Both the position numbers and the translations under genes were made by a program. From positions 213,976,422-214,040,421 of the forward strand of contig NC_045427.1 in NCBI RefSeq assembly GCF_902635505.1: a stretch of 64,000 nt of DNA, in the 5' to 3' direction. The stretch is from Sarcophilus harrisii. Lineage: Eukaryota; Chordata; Mammalia; Dasyuromorphia; Dasyuridae. Shown piece by piece: positions 32,666 through 44,504 of the stretch (position 1 is its first letter; every line of letters begins with the position of its first letter). A model generated the notes under the pieces. That model had not been told where the DNA came from and searched no databases. It was given only the letters and a program-made list of their open reading frames with translations.

Positions 32666-32884
32666 AGAGAGAAATAGAGACAGACAGAGAATCAAAGAGA
32701 AGGAAAAGGGAAGGGAGGAGGGAGGGAGGGAAGAGGAGAGGAGAGGGGAGGAAGAGTGCAAAGAGCACTCTGTAGATAAGGGTATAAAAGGCATAGGAAA
32801 GGACAGAAGAAAGGGAAGGAAAGGGAAGGAAGGAAGGAAGGAAGTTTTCCAACTGATCAGTTCTAATTTGTGGCCTAGCTCTAC

Positions 32885-33270
32885 TCACAGAGGTTGCTGT
32901 TTGGCCTTTTAAGAGGACCATGACATTAGGGAGGTGATACTATGACATGCAAGTGAATTGGATTTAAATGAGGGAGAGCTGTGCAAAGTCTGCTATCTCA
33001 CTTTTCCCTCTCACTTCTTTGCCTCAATTGCTATCCAGTCTTAATCACTGAATAAGTTCAGCCTCAGTTAAACAGACGCAACCTTAGAAAGGCCATGGTC
33101 ACCCACTGCATCCAGGGCCATCTCCAGTGCTCTTGATCTCTGTCCAAGGTAAGGCAGGAGACCTTGCCCAGCCCTTCCTCACTTCAATCCAATTCACTTG
33201 CAGGTCATGGTATCCCCTCCCTGATGTCATGGTCCTCTTCCAAAAAGAAGGACAAACAATTTCTGCAGCA
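32885..33270. repeat. Inverted pair of 'gaggaccatgacatcagg' SINEs
   Basis: Left arm (32,910-33,000) reads 'aagaggaccatgacattagg', 'gaattggatttaaatgaggg'. Right arm (about 33,155-33,265) reads its reverse complement, 'caatccaattcacttgcagg', 'ctgatgtcatggtcctcttc'. Further family text ('actgcatccagggccatctc') lies between. The arms match over roughly 95 bases with modest divergence. Confidence 0.75.
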
Positions 33271-33870
33271 AATGGGGGGGAAAAAAAAAAAAAAAAAAAA
33301 AAAGCCCAGTTAGTTATTCTCTGTCCTCAGAGTTCTGGTCATATAACCCAAGAGGCTACTAGGAACATTTTCCGTTTACCATTCACAGCGTTTCTGGACC
33401 AATCCTTGAAAGCTACAGCCTCGATGGGTAAAAAGGTCTAGTACTAAGGCTAGACTCACTGGTGACAATAAGATGCTATCCTAAAAAAGATCTGAGTGAA
33501 ACGGAAGAACTGGCATTCTACTGCCACACAAGTACTTAGCGAGAGGGGGGAAGAAAGAGAAAGTAGAAGAAAGAAAAGAAGAAAAGAAAGGACTGGACGA
33601 CCAATCAGTTGGAAACTTTGGGCAAACAAGATCCTTTTCTTACTCAGCTTCCCCCACTACCCACCCACTCTAAGCTTCAAAAGGTTTATTGTTATTTTCT
33701 CTCTACATTGTCCTTTGAAGTACTAATTGGCCAATTAACCCCAGTTTAAGGGTCTTAGAAGGTCTTTATCCCTCATTTCAACAACCATTTATCCAGCAGT
33801 GATAGTAAAAGTCCTAGGAGGTTAGAAAAATAAGATTTGATACTCCCCATAACTGTAATGCACAGTAATA
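33270..33870. other. Poly-A run and unassigned intergenic DNA
   Basis: An A run at 33,281-33,303 then about 560 bases with purine-rich stretches and no recognised feature. Confidence 0.45.
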
Positions 33871-33879
33871 CTCAGTAAT

Positions 33880-34130
33880 AATAATAGTTAACACATATAA
33901 ATCTTACTATGTGTCAAGTGCTGTGCTAAGTCCTTTACAATTATTATCTTGATTGATTCTCATAATCACTCTCAAGATAGTTAGTATCATTTCCACCATT
34001 TTAAAGATGAGGAAACTGAGGCAAACCAAGATTAATTGACTTGCCCAAGAAAAGAGCTAATACATGTCTGAGGCCAGATTTGAACTCGGGTCTTTTTGAT
34101 TCCAGACCTAGGGTGTATCATGACACCTAG
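33880..34130 (-). mobile_element. MIR-like SINE, minus strand
   Basis: 'ctatgtgtcaagtgctgtgc', 'ctcataatcactctcaagat', 'taaagatgaggaaactgagg', 'gatttgaactcgggtctttt'. Confidence 0.7.
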
Positions 34131-34209
34131 TCGGTCAATAAATATTTATTAATCATCTACTATATCTGAGGCACTGTGCTGTGTTGGGTATGCCAAACTT
34201 TAAAAAATA

Positions 34210-34311
34210 AAGGAAGGAAGGAAGAAAGAAAGAAAGGAAGGAAGGAAGGAAGGAAGGAAGGAAGGAAGGAAGGAAGGAAGGAAGGAAGGGAGGGAGGGAG
34301 AAAGGGAGGGA
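34210..34311. repeat. (GGAA)n microsatellite
   Basis: Long GGAA/GAAA tract ending in GGGA units; purine-only on the plus strand. Confidence 0.97.
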
Positions 34312-34599
34312 AAATACAATCTCTGCCTTCAAGGAGCTCACCATTATTATTAAAGAATGACCTCCATATCTTTTGCCTCCCTAGAGCTTAGCAGAGAGAC
34401 TCCCACATAAATAATGATCAATAAATGCTTTTCTTGTTCATTCAGCTGCAAAATCTATTAGCCTTCTAACCGTTCTGCAGCATTTGACACTAGTGAAATT
34501 CCTCCCTTAGTTTTGTGAATCTGCTCTCTTGAATCCCTTCCTGTCTTGCCTGTCTTATCACTCCTTCTCAGGACTGTTTGCTAGATCATTATTTATGTC

Positions 34600-36220
34600 T
34601 TTTTTTTTTTTTTTAATTATTCTTTTCTTTTTTTAGGTTCTCCTTTTCCTCTTCCCCCCTCTTCCACCCAATAAGAAGGCAAGAAAAACGAAACCTATTA
34701 CATGTGCATAATTATACAGAATAAACTTCCACATTAATAATGTCATTTCTTCCTCCCTCCCCCCCCCCAAAAAAAAAGCTAGGAAAATATTTTAAAATGA
34801 AAGAAAATATGCTTCAATTTACACTCAAAGCTCAATGGTTTTCTCTTTTTGGTGGGTAGCTTTTTTCACATGAATCCTTTGGAAATGTCATGGATTATTG
34901 TATTAATCAGAGTGGTTAAGGTTTTCATAGTTGATTATCAATACAATATTGCTATTACCATGTATGATGCTCTCCTGAGTTCTGCTCATTTCATTTTGTA
35001 TCAGTCCACATAGGTCTTCTGTTTTTCTGATATCATCTTATTCATCATTTTTTATACCATAATAATATTCCATCACAATTATATACTACAACTTGTTCAG
35101 CCATTTCCCAGTTGATAGGTATCTTGGTTCCTATTCTTTTCCACCACCAAAAAAAAAAAAAAAAAAAGTTGTTAATAAATATGTTTGTACAGATGTGTCC
35201 TTTTCCTCTCCGATCTTTTCTAGGGTATATCCTAATCACAGTATTGTTGAGTCAAAGGGTATATATAATTCAGTAGCTTTTGCTTTTCAGAATGGTTAAT
35301 TAGTTCACAGTTTCACCATTTTCCCTATTCCCTTCAGTATTAGTCATTTTCCTTTTTGGTCATCTTAATTAATCTGATGAGTGTGAAGTGGTATCTCAGG
35401 GTGATTTTAATTTGTACCTTTAAAATTATTAGTGATTTAAAACAGTTTTTAAATATGACTATTGGTAGTTTGGATTTCTTCTGAAAATTATTTATTCAGA
35501 TTCTTTATCATTTATCAATTGGGAAATGGCTTTTATTCTTATAAATTTGACTCAGTTCTCTATATTTTAGAAATTGTCCATTTTAACTCCTGTGAACTCT
35601 TCTCTCTCTTTTGGTCATGAATTCTCACCCTATCCATAATTAACTGGTTATTTTCTCCCTGCTCCACTAATTTGATTGATCTCTCACATTTTTGTCTAAA
35701 TAATTCACCCATTTGGAACACATCTTGGTATATCTAATTTCTGCCAGATTCCTTTCTAGTTTTCCCAATAGTTTTTGCAAAACAGTGAGTTCTTGTCCCA
35801 ATAGTTGGGATCTTTGGATTTATCAAACACTAATTATGCTCACTTGTTTCTGTATATTATGTACCTAATCTCTTCTTAAAATTAGCTTATTTCTTATCCA
35901 TACCAAATTGTTTTGATTATTATGTAGTTAGAGAACTAGTACTGCTTAAGCTCCCTTTCTTTCCTCCCTCCCCCTCCCACCATGGATTCCTTGATTTTCT
36001 TGATCCTTTTTTGGTGAGTTATTATTTTTTCTAGCTATATAAGGTAATTTCTTTGGTAGTTTGATTGGCATGGCAATAAATATATAAATTAAGTAATATT
36101 GCCATTTTTATTATATTGGCTCAGCCTACTGCTGAGCAATTAACAGTTCTACAATTATTTAAAACTCTGTGTGATTTTTTTTGTAATTGTGTTAATATAG
36201 TTCCTGTGTGTTGGGATTTA
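34600..36220 (-). mobile_element. L1 3' half (ORF2 C-terminus and 3' UTR), minus strand
   Basis: Poly-T at the left, 3' UTR blocks, then antisense ORF2: 'tattccatcacaattatata', 'gtgtgaagtggtatctcagg', 'tcaattgggaaatggctttt', 'cccaatagttgggatctttg', extending into more internal ORF2 to about 36,220. It is diverged, with no open frame, and older than the copies near 60 kb. Confidence 0.8.
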
Positions 36221-36235
36221 AAAGATAGGTGGAGG

Positions 36236-36374
36236 GCAGCTAGGTGGTACAGTGGATAGAGTACCAGCCCTGAAGTCAGGCAGACCTGAGTTCAAATCTA
36301 GCCTCAGACAAGTAACATTTCCTAACTGTGTGACCCTGGGCAAGTCACTTTAACCCCAATTGCCTCAGCAAAAA

Positions 36375-36375
<1 letters not shown>
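36236..36375 (+). mobile_element. CORE-SINE, plus strand, near-complete tRNA-related part
   Basis: 'gcagctaggtggtacagtgg', 'gtaccagccctgaagtcagg', 'gagttcaaatctagcctcag', 'tgtgaccctgggcaagtcac', 'accccaattgcctcagc'. This is the best-preserved head of the family in the window. It retains B-box-like 'gagttcaaatc'. Confidence 0.9.
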
Positions 36376-36379
<4 letters not shown>

Positions 36380-36420
<41 letters not shown>

Positions 36421-36427
36421 ACACACA
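36380..36427. repeat. (CA)n microsatellite at a SINE tail
   Basis: About 20 CA units with one CC interruption, starting where the SINE A-tail would be. Confidence 0.95.
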
Positions 36428-36429
36428 AA

Positions 36430-37560
36430 ACCCAACAAGGTGGAAATTCAACAGGTGAAGTGAGGGAGGATATCTTGGGTACAGGAAACAGAATAAAGGA
36501 AAAGGGAATTGGAGGGGGGGGGGGTTAGTCCAGGAAAATGTACATTTCTTAAGGGTAAGGACTGTTTGCTGGTGGAGTCTTTTGTTTCTGTTTGTTTGTG
36601 CTAGCCTAACTGGAACAATGCCTTGAACATAGCAATTAACAAATTCTCTTTGGATTTTATTGGATGTAATGATTTGGTCTAATAGGAGTATATTCCCAGC
36701 ACAATAATTGTTTGACAAATACTTATTGGATTAGATTGACTGAAGACTGAAGTGTAGAAATCATGGTGGGAAGTATTATAAAGTAAGGTTCTGTTTTAAT
36801 GGAATAGCTGTTATTCAATCAGAGGATAAATTATTCTTTGGACTGAAATGGTCACAGAAATTTTGGCCCAGTAGCTAGATAAAATTAAGCTCCAGACCTG
36901 ACTTTGGGCACACACAGAGAGAGAGAGAGAGAGAGAGAAAATCCCGAAAATCCATTGTTTCCCCTATTTTTTTCAGAATGCTGGATTGGGGAATAAGGAG
37001 AGATGTATTCCAGTGTCAGTTCTGCCACTTCCTAGCTTGATTTCTATCCATTAGAATGATACCTGACACAAATGTTTAATGCTTTTTGATTGGTCCTGAG
37101 CAAGTCACTTAAATTCTATATTTCTTCATCTATAAAAACTACCAGTCATACCTGCTTTATCACACAAGGACCTAGCTTTGAAAAATATATTATTATTACT
37201 GAGCTAAAACCTGTTTTTTTCCTTTCTTGCCTCCTGTCTCCAAGCGTGAGATTTTTTTTTTAATCTATTTTTTACTTTCAGAAACATTTGGTCTCCCCTG
37301 GAGAAGAAAGAAAAGATAATCCTAATTTTACACACAAGGCTACAGTCAAGTGGGTGGTAGGGCAGACAATAAGTTTAGAAACCCAAAAATCTGAATCTTG
37401 GGCACCTACATACTTATGTTAATAGGAAAGAGAAAGCACAGATGTGAACAGATTCTATAAGGAGCTATGATCTATGGGGTTGTTACTTGCTCTGCTCTGC
37501 TACCCTAATTGCTTATTCCAAGGGTCTTTAATTGGAATCTGTCTCTATGAAGGTCTTTTA
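36430..37560. other. Intergenic DNA, mostly unassigned
   Basis: 36,540-36,740 resembles a decayed L2-like 3' end ('agggtaaggactgtttgctg'). A short (GA)n sits at 36,917-36,939. No gene is visible. Confidence 0.45.
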
Positions 37561-37564
37561 AAAA

Positions 37565-37690
37565 GATCACAGATTTAGAGGGACCTTTGAGATCTTCTAG
37601 CCCAAATCTCATTGTAGAGAGGAGACTGTTACACGGGTATTGACTCCTGACTCAAAATCCAGAACTCTCTTCACCACACCATGCTATGGG
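37565..37690 (-). mobile_element. MIR-like SINE relic
   Basis: 'agatttagagggacctttga', 'gatcttctagcccaaatctc', 'aatccagaactctcttcacc'. The same family is seen at 52,690-52,838, 54,750-54,960 and 55,690-55,830. Confidence 0.5.
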
Positions 37691-37699
37691 GCATCTTTA

Positions 37700-39240
37700 A
37701 ACTTGCTGTTTGCCTTGGCCAGAAACCTTGAATCCTTTTTCAGAGGCAGCCCCAGACACCTTTAAGGACTATGTCACTCACAGAATAGGCAGTATGCTCC
37801 TCTGGAGATCCCACAATGGATATTCAATCATTCAGTTATTCATGCATTCGCCAAATGTTATCAAGTCTCTGATTATATGTATAGAGAGAGCAATGTATGC
37901 TTTGCCTGGAAAAATCCATTCCTGGAAAACAGACCTGGATAAAAACCAAACAAGTGACTCATACATTTTCCCTTCCCCAAGGGGTGGACCCAGATGACGT
38001 CAGGTAATGATTCTCCTCACCAGCTCCCTATCTATCCACCCAGGTTCTGGGCCTGCCTGACCAAAAAATTCCTCTGTGCACAGCTCCTGTTTACCATTGT
38101 CCAATCCCTTGGAAGTCCTGGATTCTCTGTGAAAGACTTCTATTCTCTAGGAAGCAATTCATGGAAACCCCCCCACCCACTTTTTTTCCCCTGTCTGTCA
38201 TCTTTCACCCATCTAGGGCAAGGTAATGAACTGTGGAGTTTTCCTTTCATGGCTTTGGTTTTCTGAAGGGAGGAATAGTTTGTCATTTTCTATCTGGGAG
38301 GAGGGGAGGATCCGGAGATCCTCCAAAAAGCCTTCAAATCTTTTTTGTCCTTCTTCCAACCTCCTGGCAGTCCCACTCCTCCGCTTCCCACATTCTTAGT
38401 GTTTCATGCTCCCCTCCTCTCTGATTTATCTAAAGTCCCTATTGTAGCACCTCCCCCAGACTTGTCCTCTACTTCATTATCTCATGCATCAAAATGACCT
38501 TTTTCACTTCTCTTTTCCCCTCTGCCACATATGAATTCCTATTCACCCTTATGGAATTTATCTGGTCTAATATTAGGAGAGTAATGGGAATATACCATTC
38601 TCATCAAGATATGCATGACACCTTCTCCTTTAGTCATGTAATCCAACCTTCCCCTTAGTAGTATACTGTTAATTGAATTTTAAGAAAAGACACTTAAACA
38701 CACTGCTCTCTTATCCTCTTGGTATTAAAAATAGTGAACTATAGGAACAGAATATTACATTTGCTGTTAGATGTAGTAGATTTCCCTGAACTGTTTTTCT
38801 TTCTGGGAGGATTCAAACATGTGGTTATTGGAAAATGACTGTGCAACAAATAAATAAATAAGCAGCCTCAAGTCAAAATTTTTTTTTTTTTTTAAGAAAA
38901 AGTCATTTCTCAAGCCAAATGAATTTTTAATTGGCAGAATTTCAATTAATACAACAAAGTTAAGTGAAAATGTTCAGGCAGGTTGAGGGAATGGTCAATG
39001 TCCTTTAAATTAGTCCTTCCTTATAGACCCTGTCTAACAGGGTCTTCTTGGGGTGTTTAGGGGGAAAGAAATCTTTGTGGCTCTCTGGTCCCTTCTTCCC
39101 ATTTGAGCACACCAATTTGATGCCTCCTTTCTTGAATTCTATGATACTATACTCCCAGTTCTCCTTCTACCTTTCTGCAACACCTTTTCCTTACCCTTCC
39201 CCAACTCTTTTTCCCTTAAAAAAAAATAAAATAAAAATCA
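37700..39240. other. Repeat-poor intergenic DNA, no gene seen
   Basis: About 1.5 kb with average base composition and no recognised repeat. Open frames of up to 95 codons are not convincing. The low repeat content makes it a candidate for regulatory sequence between the SLC30A3 and DNAJC5G promoters. Confidence 0.35.
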
Positions 39241-39700
39241 ACAGAAACATCTGATACTGTCACAGAATCAGAGAATATAGATAACTTTTTGTCCGACCAG
39301 TTCTCAGTCTTTGTGGTCTAAGGGAGACCTGATCTGTTTCAGCATCTTCTTAGACGACTTTCACTGCTTTTTCAAATATACTCAGCACTTGTTTCCTTTT
39401 AGAGATCTTTTGCATTGTTGTGATTGTTATGCATATTACTTTCTTAGCTATGTTTATTTCAAGGCTGCATTATTAATTCATACTAGTCTTCCCACATTTC
39501 TCTGAATTCTTCTTATTCTTCATTTTCACCAAACAATAACATTCCAATACATTCAAATGACATGTTTTTTTTTTCAGCTGTTTGTCAATTAATATGCATC
39601 CATTTTGTTTCAGAGTTCTTTACTAGCCATAAAAGAGTGTTGGCTATGAGTATTTCAGCACGTGTTGAACCTGAATTCTTCAGTACTTAGCTCTTTTCTT
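39240..39700 (-). mobile_element. Old L1 3' fragment, minus strand
   Basis: 'catactagtcttcccacatt', 'tctctgaattcttcttattc', 'acattccaatacattcaaat', 'atccattttgtttcagagtt'. Confidence 0.55.
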
Positions 39701-40540
39701 CCACCTCCAAAAGGATGGGATTCCCCTAAATTCAATCTTCAGATGTCATTTCTTCTCATTTAGCTCACTCCCCTCAGAGATCTCATCTGTGGCTCTAAGT
39801 ATATTCTTTAGCTTATGCTAATGTTAAGAAAACAAGCACATGTTTAAATAATTTTGGTTATAGAGAAGAAATGTGGAATTTTTCCCTTTCAAAACAAAAA
39901 GAAACATTGAAATGTGTGACTTAAGTAAAAGGTTTTATTCCATAGCAGGAGAAGCATTGATTCCCAACACTGGGTCTTAGTCATACTTCTTGCTACTACC
40001 ATGGGCAAGTCATTTTCACCACTGTTTCCTCCTGTGGATCTAACTTAAATCTTAACTCCATCTGTAAAATGATAGCTTTGAAACGAAATTATTTTTCTAA
40101 CACTTTTAATAAATGTATTTGGTCTAAGTTTCCTCAGCTTTTTTTCCAAATTGGCTTTCTCTCTTAAATTCCCTGTTAGTTGATGGTACTCAAACTCCAC
40201 CAAACTAAGTTTCAGAACAACTTTTGATTTATCCTTTTTGTACCTCAAATCTTAAATGATAATTGATCATTTGCACAAGGTACTTTTATAGATTGACAAA
40301 GTGCTCTCCCATAAATTTTATCCTTCTGTCCTCTGCAAAGTAGGAAGGAAACACACGCTTTTCTTTCTAATATACCAACTCTCAGAAGCCAAGTTCTGTT
40401 CATTCTTTATTAATTGGGTGTTTTTGGATTCATTCATTCATTTATTTTTCCTTTTTCCTATCTTCCTGTTCCCACTTGTCGAGTTTGGACTTAGTCCTTC
40501 CTGGGTCCGTAAGAGTCTGACACGACCGTTCCAGCCATCG
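39700..40540. other. Intergenic DNA, nothing recognised
   Basis: AT-rich sequence leading to the next CpG island; no gene or clear repeat. Confidence 0.45.
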
Positions 40541-41320
40541 TGAGAGAAATCCTTTGTAGTCCTTCAAACTCAGTGCGACTCCAGGTTACTGTTAGTGCAC
40601 GAACCTTTCGCTCTCGTCAGGCTGGTCTGCCTACTCAGATCGCCGCATCAAAGGAAGATTATATAAAGATACTGGATGACAGACGAGTGTCAGCAGGGGC
40701 CAAGTCTAAACACTCTGGGGACAGCTTGTGAAAAGCAGGGGAGACTGGGGGGGAAGAAAAGAAATATCAAGTTCATATCCAGCGCCGCGGGACCCGGTAC
40801 CGGAGGAGGGTGGCGACGGCGGAGCGGTCACCACTTCTCCTTAGGGAAAACGAGTGGGCAGGCTCCGCAAGAGCAGAAAAGCTGCGGCGCCTTCCGCGCG
40901 CTCCCCTTCCCCTTAGGCTCCCGGCCAAGCTTTCTAGTTGTGTTTCAGGTGCGAGTCTACACTCCTCGGCTCCGGGCAGCCGCAGGGAGTGTGGAGGCTA
41001 CGCGAGGGCCGGCATCCCGCCCAGCTCCCGCCGAGGTCAGCCCGTCGGCCCACGGGGAGCCGCAGAGGCGTCCCCGCAGACATCCAGGGCCGCGCTCCCT
41101 CCCGGGGACCCTCCGGGGGCCCTCCCGGGGACCCTTCGGGGGCCCCTCCCGTTCATCCACACAGCAGTTGCCTGCCCGTGGCGTTAGCAGTTTACAAAGC
41201 GGTTGGCCACATCACCCACTGAGAAGCAGGCGGTGCACTTTGTCGGAGCCGGCTTCCCTCCGTGGTGAGACCGCTTACTCCGGCACCGGGCACCCTGGCC
41301 TGAGGGCAAAAGTCAGCCAA
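40540..41320. promoter_or_regulatory. CpG island upstream of SLC30A3
   Basis: Dense CpG from about 40,780 to 41,300, with a tandem 23-bp GC unit ('cctcccggggaccctccggg', two copies from about 41,098). It lies 5.5 kb before the SLC30A3 start exon, on the promoter side. It could drive a distal SLC30A3 5' exon or an unannotated transcript. The 220-codon frame at 40,676 runs through it but is explained by GC-rich composition. Confidence 0.6.
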
Positions 41321-41631
41321 TCCACACAGGTTTATTAAGTGCAAAGTGTGTGGATAAATACAGATATGCAGACATTAAAAATGCATGCATGTATATACGA
41401 TACACATATATGTATGCAGGCGTAAATGTGTGTACCCATGCCCATATATGTACGTGCATGTAGCATAGACTTGTGAGGGCAGATATCACACATACATACA
41501 TACCCATGGAACTCACGGGGCGCAACGGCGGAATTCTGCTCCATTACTCCTGGTGCGATCTCGGGCAGTATTTCTCCTCTCTGGACCGGTTTCCTCACCT
41601 GTGAAATGAGGGGGATGGGCTGAATTAGACT

Positions 41632-41718
41632 CAAAAAAAATGAGTTTTTAGCTTCAAAGAACTTAGATTCTATAGGACTGAAGGGATGAAATGTAATATA
41701 TGTATATATTCACACACA

Positions 41719-41728
<10 letters not shown>
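41632..41728 (+). repeat. Inverted repeat, left arm (partner 43,368-43,465)
   Basis: 'gcttcaaagaacttagattc', 'tataggactgaagggatgaa', 'atgtaatatatgtatatatt', 'cacacaca'. The reverse complement occurs at 43,368-43,465 with only about four substitutions and one single-base indel outside the microsatellite end. Confidence 0.9.

Positions 41729-41764
<36 letters not shown>
41722..41764. repeat. (AT)n microsatellite
   Basis: About 21 AT units adjoining the left arm of the inverted repeat. Confidence 0.97.
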
Positions 41765-41767
<3 letters not shown>

Positions 41768-41769
41768 CC

Positions 41770-42720
41770 ACCTTCCAGTTCTAAGATATTTTGATCCTGT
41801 GGACCTGTGGCAGAGAACGTTCTTCACTTTCCTTGATCTCATAAATCCCCTTTGTCACCTGTTCTTTCATCACTATCTGGGACAAAGGACTCTTCATTCC
41901 AAGAGCCCCTATCTCTAGCATTCTAATGGCTTAGGATCCTCTTGAAATAGTCCTGGGCTTGGGAGAAGGAGATCTAGATTCTAACTCTAGCTGCAGAACT
42001 AATGATCTATGGATGACCTCAGTAAGTCCCTTGCTTTCTATTGGTCTCTGCTTCCTTACTTGGATGATAAGGAGGTTGAAGTGGGTGATTTTAGTCTTTT
42101 CCAGGTCTAAACCTCAGTTATATTTTCAATCAAGTCTGAACTTGCCACTCCAACAAGTCAAGCCCTCCAGCAAGTCAAGCCCTAACCGTTAGTGCTTCAG
42201 AAGATGAGCCAGTCATTGGATCTGCATACTTAAGATCTAATCCTAACTGTCACTCAAGGAAGTTGCTTCCTGGGTCTCAGCTCTCTTTGTTTCAGCTTCC
42301 TTATTTGTAAAATGATACTACTACTCCGTCTTCAGTTTATGGGGTTGTTGTGAGGATCAAAACATATCCTGTATTGATTAATTTTAAATACTGGATGAGT
42401 TGCCAGTTGGTATCAATAGTTAGGTATTAACAAACTTGAACAAATTAACAATGCAGAAGTATTTAAAAACTCAACAAACTTACACATCCCTGTATGCTGA
42501 TGATACCATCTCAAAATTTTAACCTTGCACAGGTATTGTAGTGTCCAAAGAGATGAGTTGTTAGCATCAATGACATTTATCATCATCATTATCATCACAA
42601 CTTGGGCTTCCCTTTCATTATTTCCCTTGGAACCATGGATGGAACTTTTAGCCTAGTGTATTTTTAGCACTGGGTAAAGTACATAGTCCCCTGGTTTCTC
42701 AAGTTTAGCAAATGCTCAGG
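41770..42720 (+). mobile_element. Two MIR-like relics in unassigned intergenic DNA
   Basis: 41,950-42,120 ('ctagattctaactctagctg', 'tgacctcagtaagtcccttg') and 42,240-42,365 ('ttatttgtaaaatgatacta', 'ggttgttgtgaggatcaaaa') read as plus-strand MIR. The rest is unassigned. Confidence 0.55.
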
Positions 42721-42724
42721 AAAT

Positions 42725-42930
42725 TGTTGTTGTTGTTATTTGTCCTTCACTGTTCAAAAGGACCATGACATCAGGAAGGTGATGTCATGCCTTGCAACTG
42801 AACTGGATTTAAATGAGAGAGGGCTATACAAAGTCACCAGCTTCACTTTCTCCTCCGGAGCCATCTGTATTTAGTAGTAAGATATAGATCAGGATGACTA
42901 GGGATGGCCCTAGATGCAATACATAAACAA
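42725..42930 (+). mobile_element. SINE of the 'gaggaccatgacatcagg' family, plus strand
   Basis: 'ttgtccttcactgttcaaaa', 'ggaccatgacatcaggaagg', 'aactggatttaaatgagaga', 'ctccggagccatctgtattt', 'gactagggatggccctagat'. The longest well-kept copy here; it serves as reference for the other three. Confidence 0.8.
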
Positions 42931-43367
42931 AATAAAATGACTAATGCCTAGACCAGGGATGATAAAGCCGTGTGGAGGGGGCAAAACAAACAGCATCAGG
43001 AAAAGCTGGTTTCGATTCTTCCTCTAATACTAGTAGTGTGACCCTGAAAAAGTCGTATAATCTGAGACTCACAAGATTCTCTAAAATTTATCTACTAAAT
43101 TATGGAAAGATTGGTACTTACCTTTCAGACACCTTCGAAATCATAGATGTTTCAAAGGAGGAGAGGAAAAAGACTTGATATATGGTGAGAATCCTAGCAG
43201 AAGGGAGTAGGAACAGATCATAGTGCTCTGGGATGGTCTGGGAATAATATTAACAAGAGTTTTAAACATTTTATAGGCTACCACATGCTTTACATACATA
43301 ATCTTGAAGACTTTCTCGACACCCCCCTCTAGCTTCTAACACCTTTACCTTCAAATTACTTTGTATT

Positions 43368-43465
43368 ATATATGTGTGTGTGTGTGAATATATACTATAT
43401 TACATTTCATTCCTTCAGTCCTATAGAATGTAAGTTCTTTGAAGCTAAAGACTCATTTTTTTTGT
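43368..43465 (-). repeat. Inverted repeat, right arm (partner 41,632-41,728)
   Basis: Reverse complement of the left arm, ending in a (TG)n where the left arm ends in CA/AT repeats. The two arms are 1.64 kb apart. Confidence 0.9.
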
Positions 43466-43494
43466 CCTTTTATCCTTAGTGACTGAATATGTGA

Positions 43495-43670
43495 ATGTTG
43501 ATAATCAAATTATCTTATTTGATCCCTCCCCTCCCCCCAAAGTTGGATAGTACTTACCTAAATATTGTTCCCTATTTTATAGGTAGAGGAACTGAGGGAA
43601 AATGACTTACCTAAGGTCAGCTAGCAGATAGAAAGCTTGCTCTCCTGATCCCAGGTCCCAATTTTTTCCC
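43495..43670 (-). mobile_element. MIR-like SINE, minus strand
   Basis: 'gttccctattttataggtag', 'aggaactgagggaaaatgac', 'gcttgctctcctgatcccag'. Confidence 0.65.
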
Positions 43671-43699
43671 ACAGCACCAAGATGGCCTCATGAAGGAGA

Positions 43700-44500
43700 T
43701 TTGACTCGATCTAGAAAGATGGAAAGAAGTAGGAGAAGACAAGGTGGGAGCCATATGAACAAAGTTGAAGAGAAATGTGGAAGTTTGTGGGAAGGGGAGG
43801 ATGGAATGAGGGAGAGGTTAGGGAAATAACACATTCACTTCTTGTTACTTACTCCCAGATTCTAATTTATTGTCCACCTACAAATGATTTGCCCGTTCCC
43901 AACTTCCAAGGCTGAGTATATGCCATTCTCTCAAGTTCTAAATATCTTGCTGCCCACCAAACCCTTTCATAGTTCCATCCCAAACTCTTCAGCCTGTGCT
44001 CTATACTTTCCTTTCTTAATTCCAATTATTCAATTATCTGGCATTTCCTTTTAGCCCTAAAATTGTGATGTGCATTATGGTTCTCATTCGCTCCCTCACC
44101 TGTTCTGAAAGGTGTATGTGTATGTGTATGTGGATTGTGTTAAATCCTCATTTACACTGCAAGCTCTTTAGGGATAGAGACAATGTTAATTTGGTATCAA
44201 ACTAATTGTATGACCCCCTCCTCCCCCACCTAGTCCCTTAACCTTTCTTATTCTCAGGTTTCCGCTCTCTCTAGCTTCACAAAATAAATATGAGAATCAG
44301 TTGGGAGACTCGATGTGAAAGTGCTTTGTAAATGGAAAAGTGTTATGCAAAAGGTAAGATATATTTTAGGAATTTTATAGAATTTTAAGAATCTTTCCAT
44401 TTTATTTGCTGAGAAGGGTGTGTGTTGAGACTGTTTCCATTGCAGATTAACAACCTGTCTGTAATTTAGGAAGACACAGAGAGGAGGGCTGTGGAAATTA
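43700..44500. other. Intergenic DNA, nothing recognised
   Basis: Unassigned sequence; a decayed L2-like end may be present at 44,150-44,190 ('gcaagctctttagggataga'). Confidence 0.4.
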
Positions 44501-44504
44501 AGTA

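Noticed and set aside
32496-32921. 141-codon Leu/Ser-rich frame on the minus strand
   Set aside because: It is the translation of a (GA)n microsatellite.
36236-36375. tRNA gene inside the SINE head
   Set aside because: Only the B-box-like part and a tRNA-derived head are present. It is a SINE, not a functional tRNA gene.
40676-41338. 220-codon frame across the 40.5-41.3 kb CpG island
   Set aside because: It is the longest frame in the window, but three overlapping frames are open over the same GC-rich stretch and the product resembles nothing known. More likely a promoter region.
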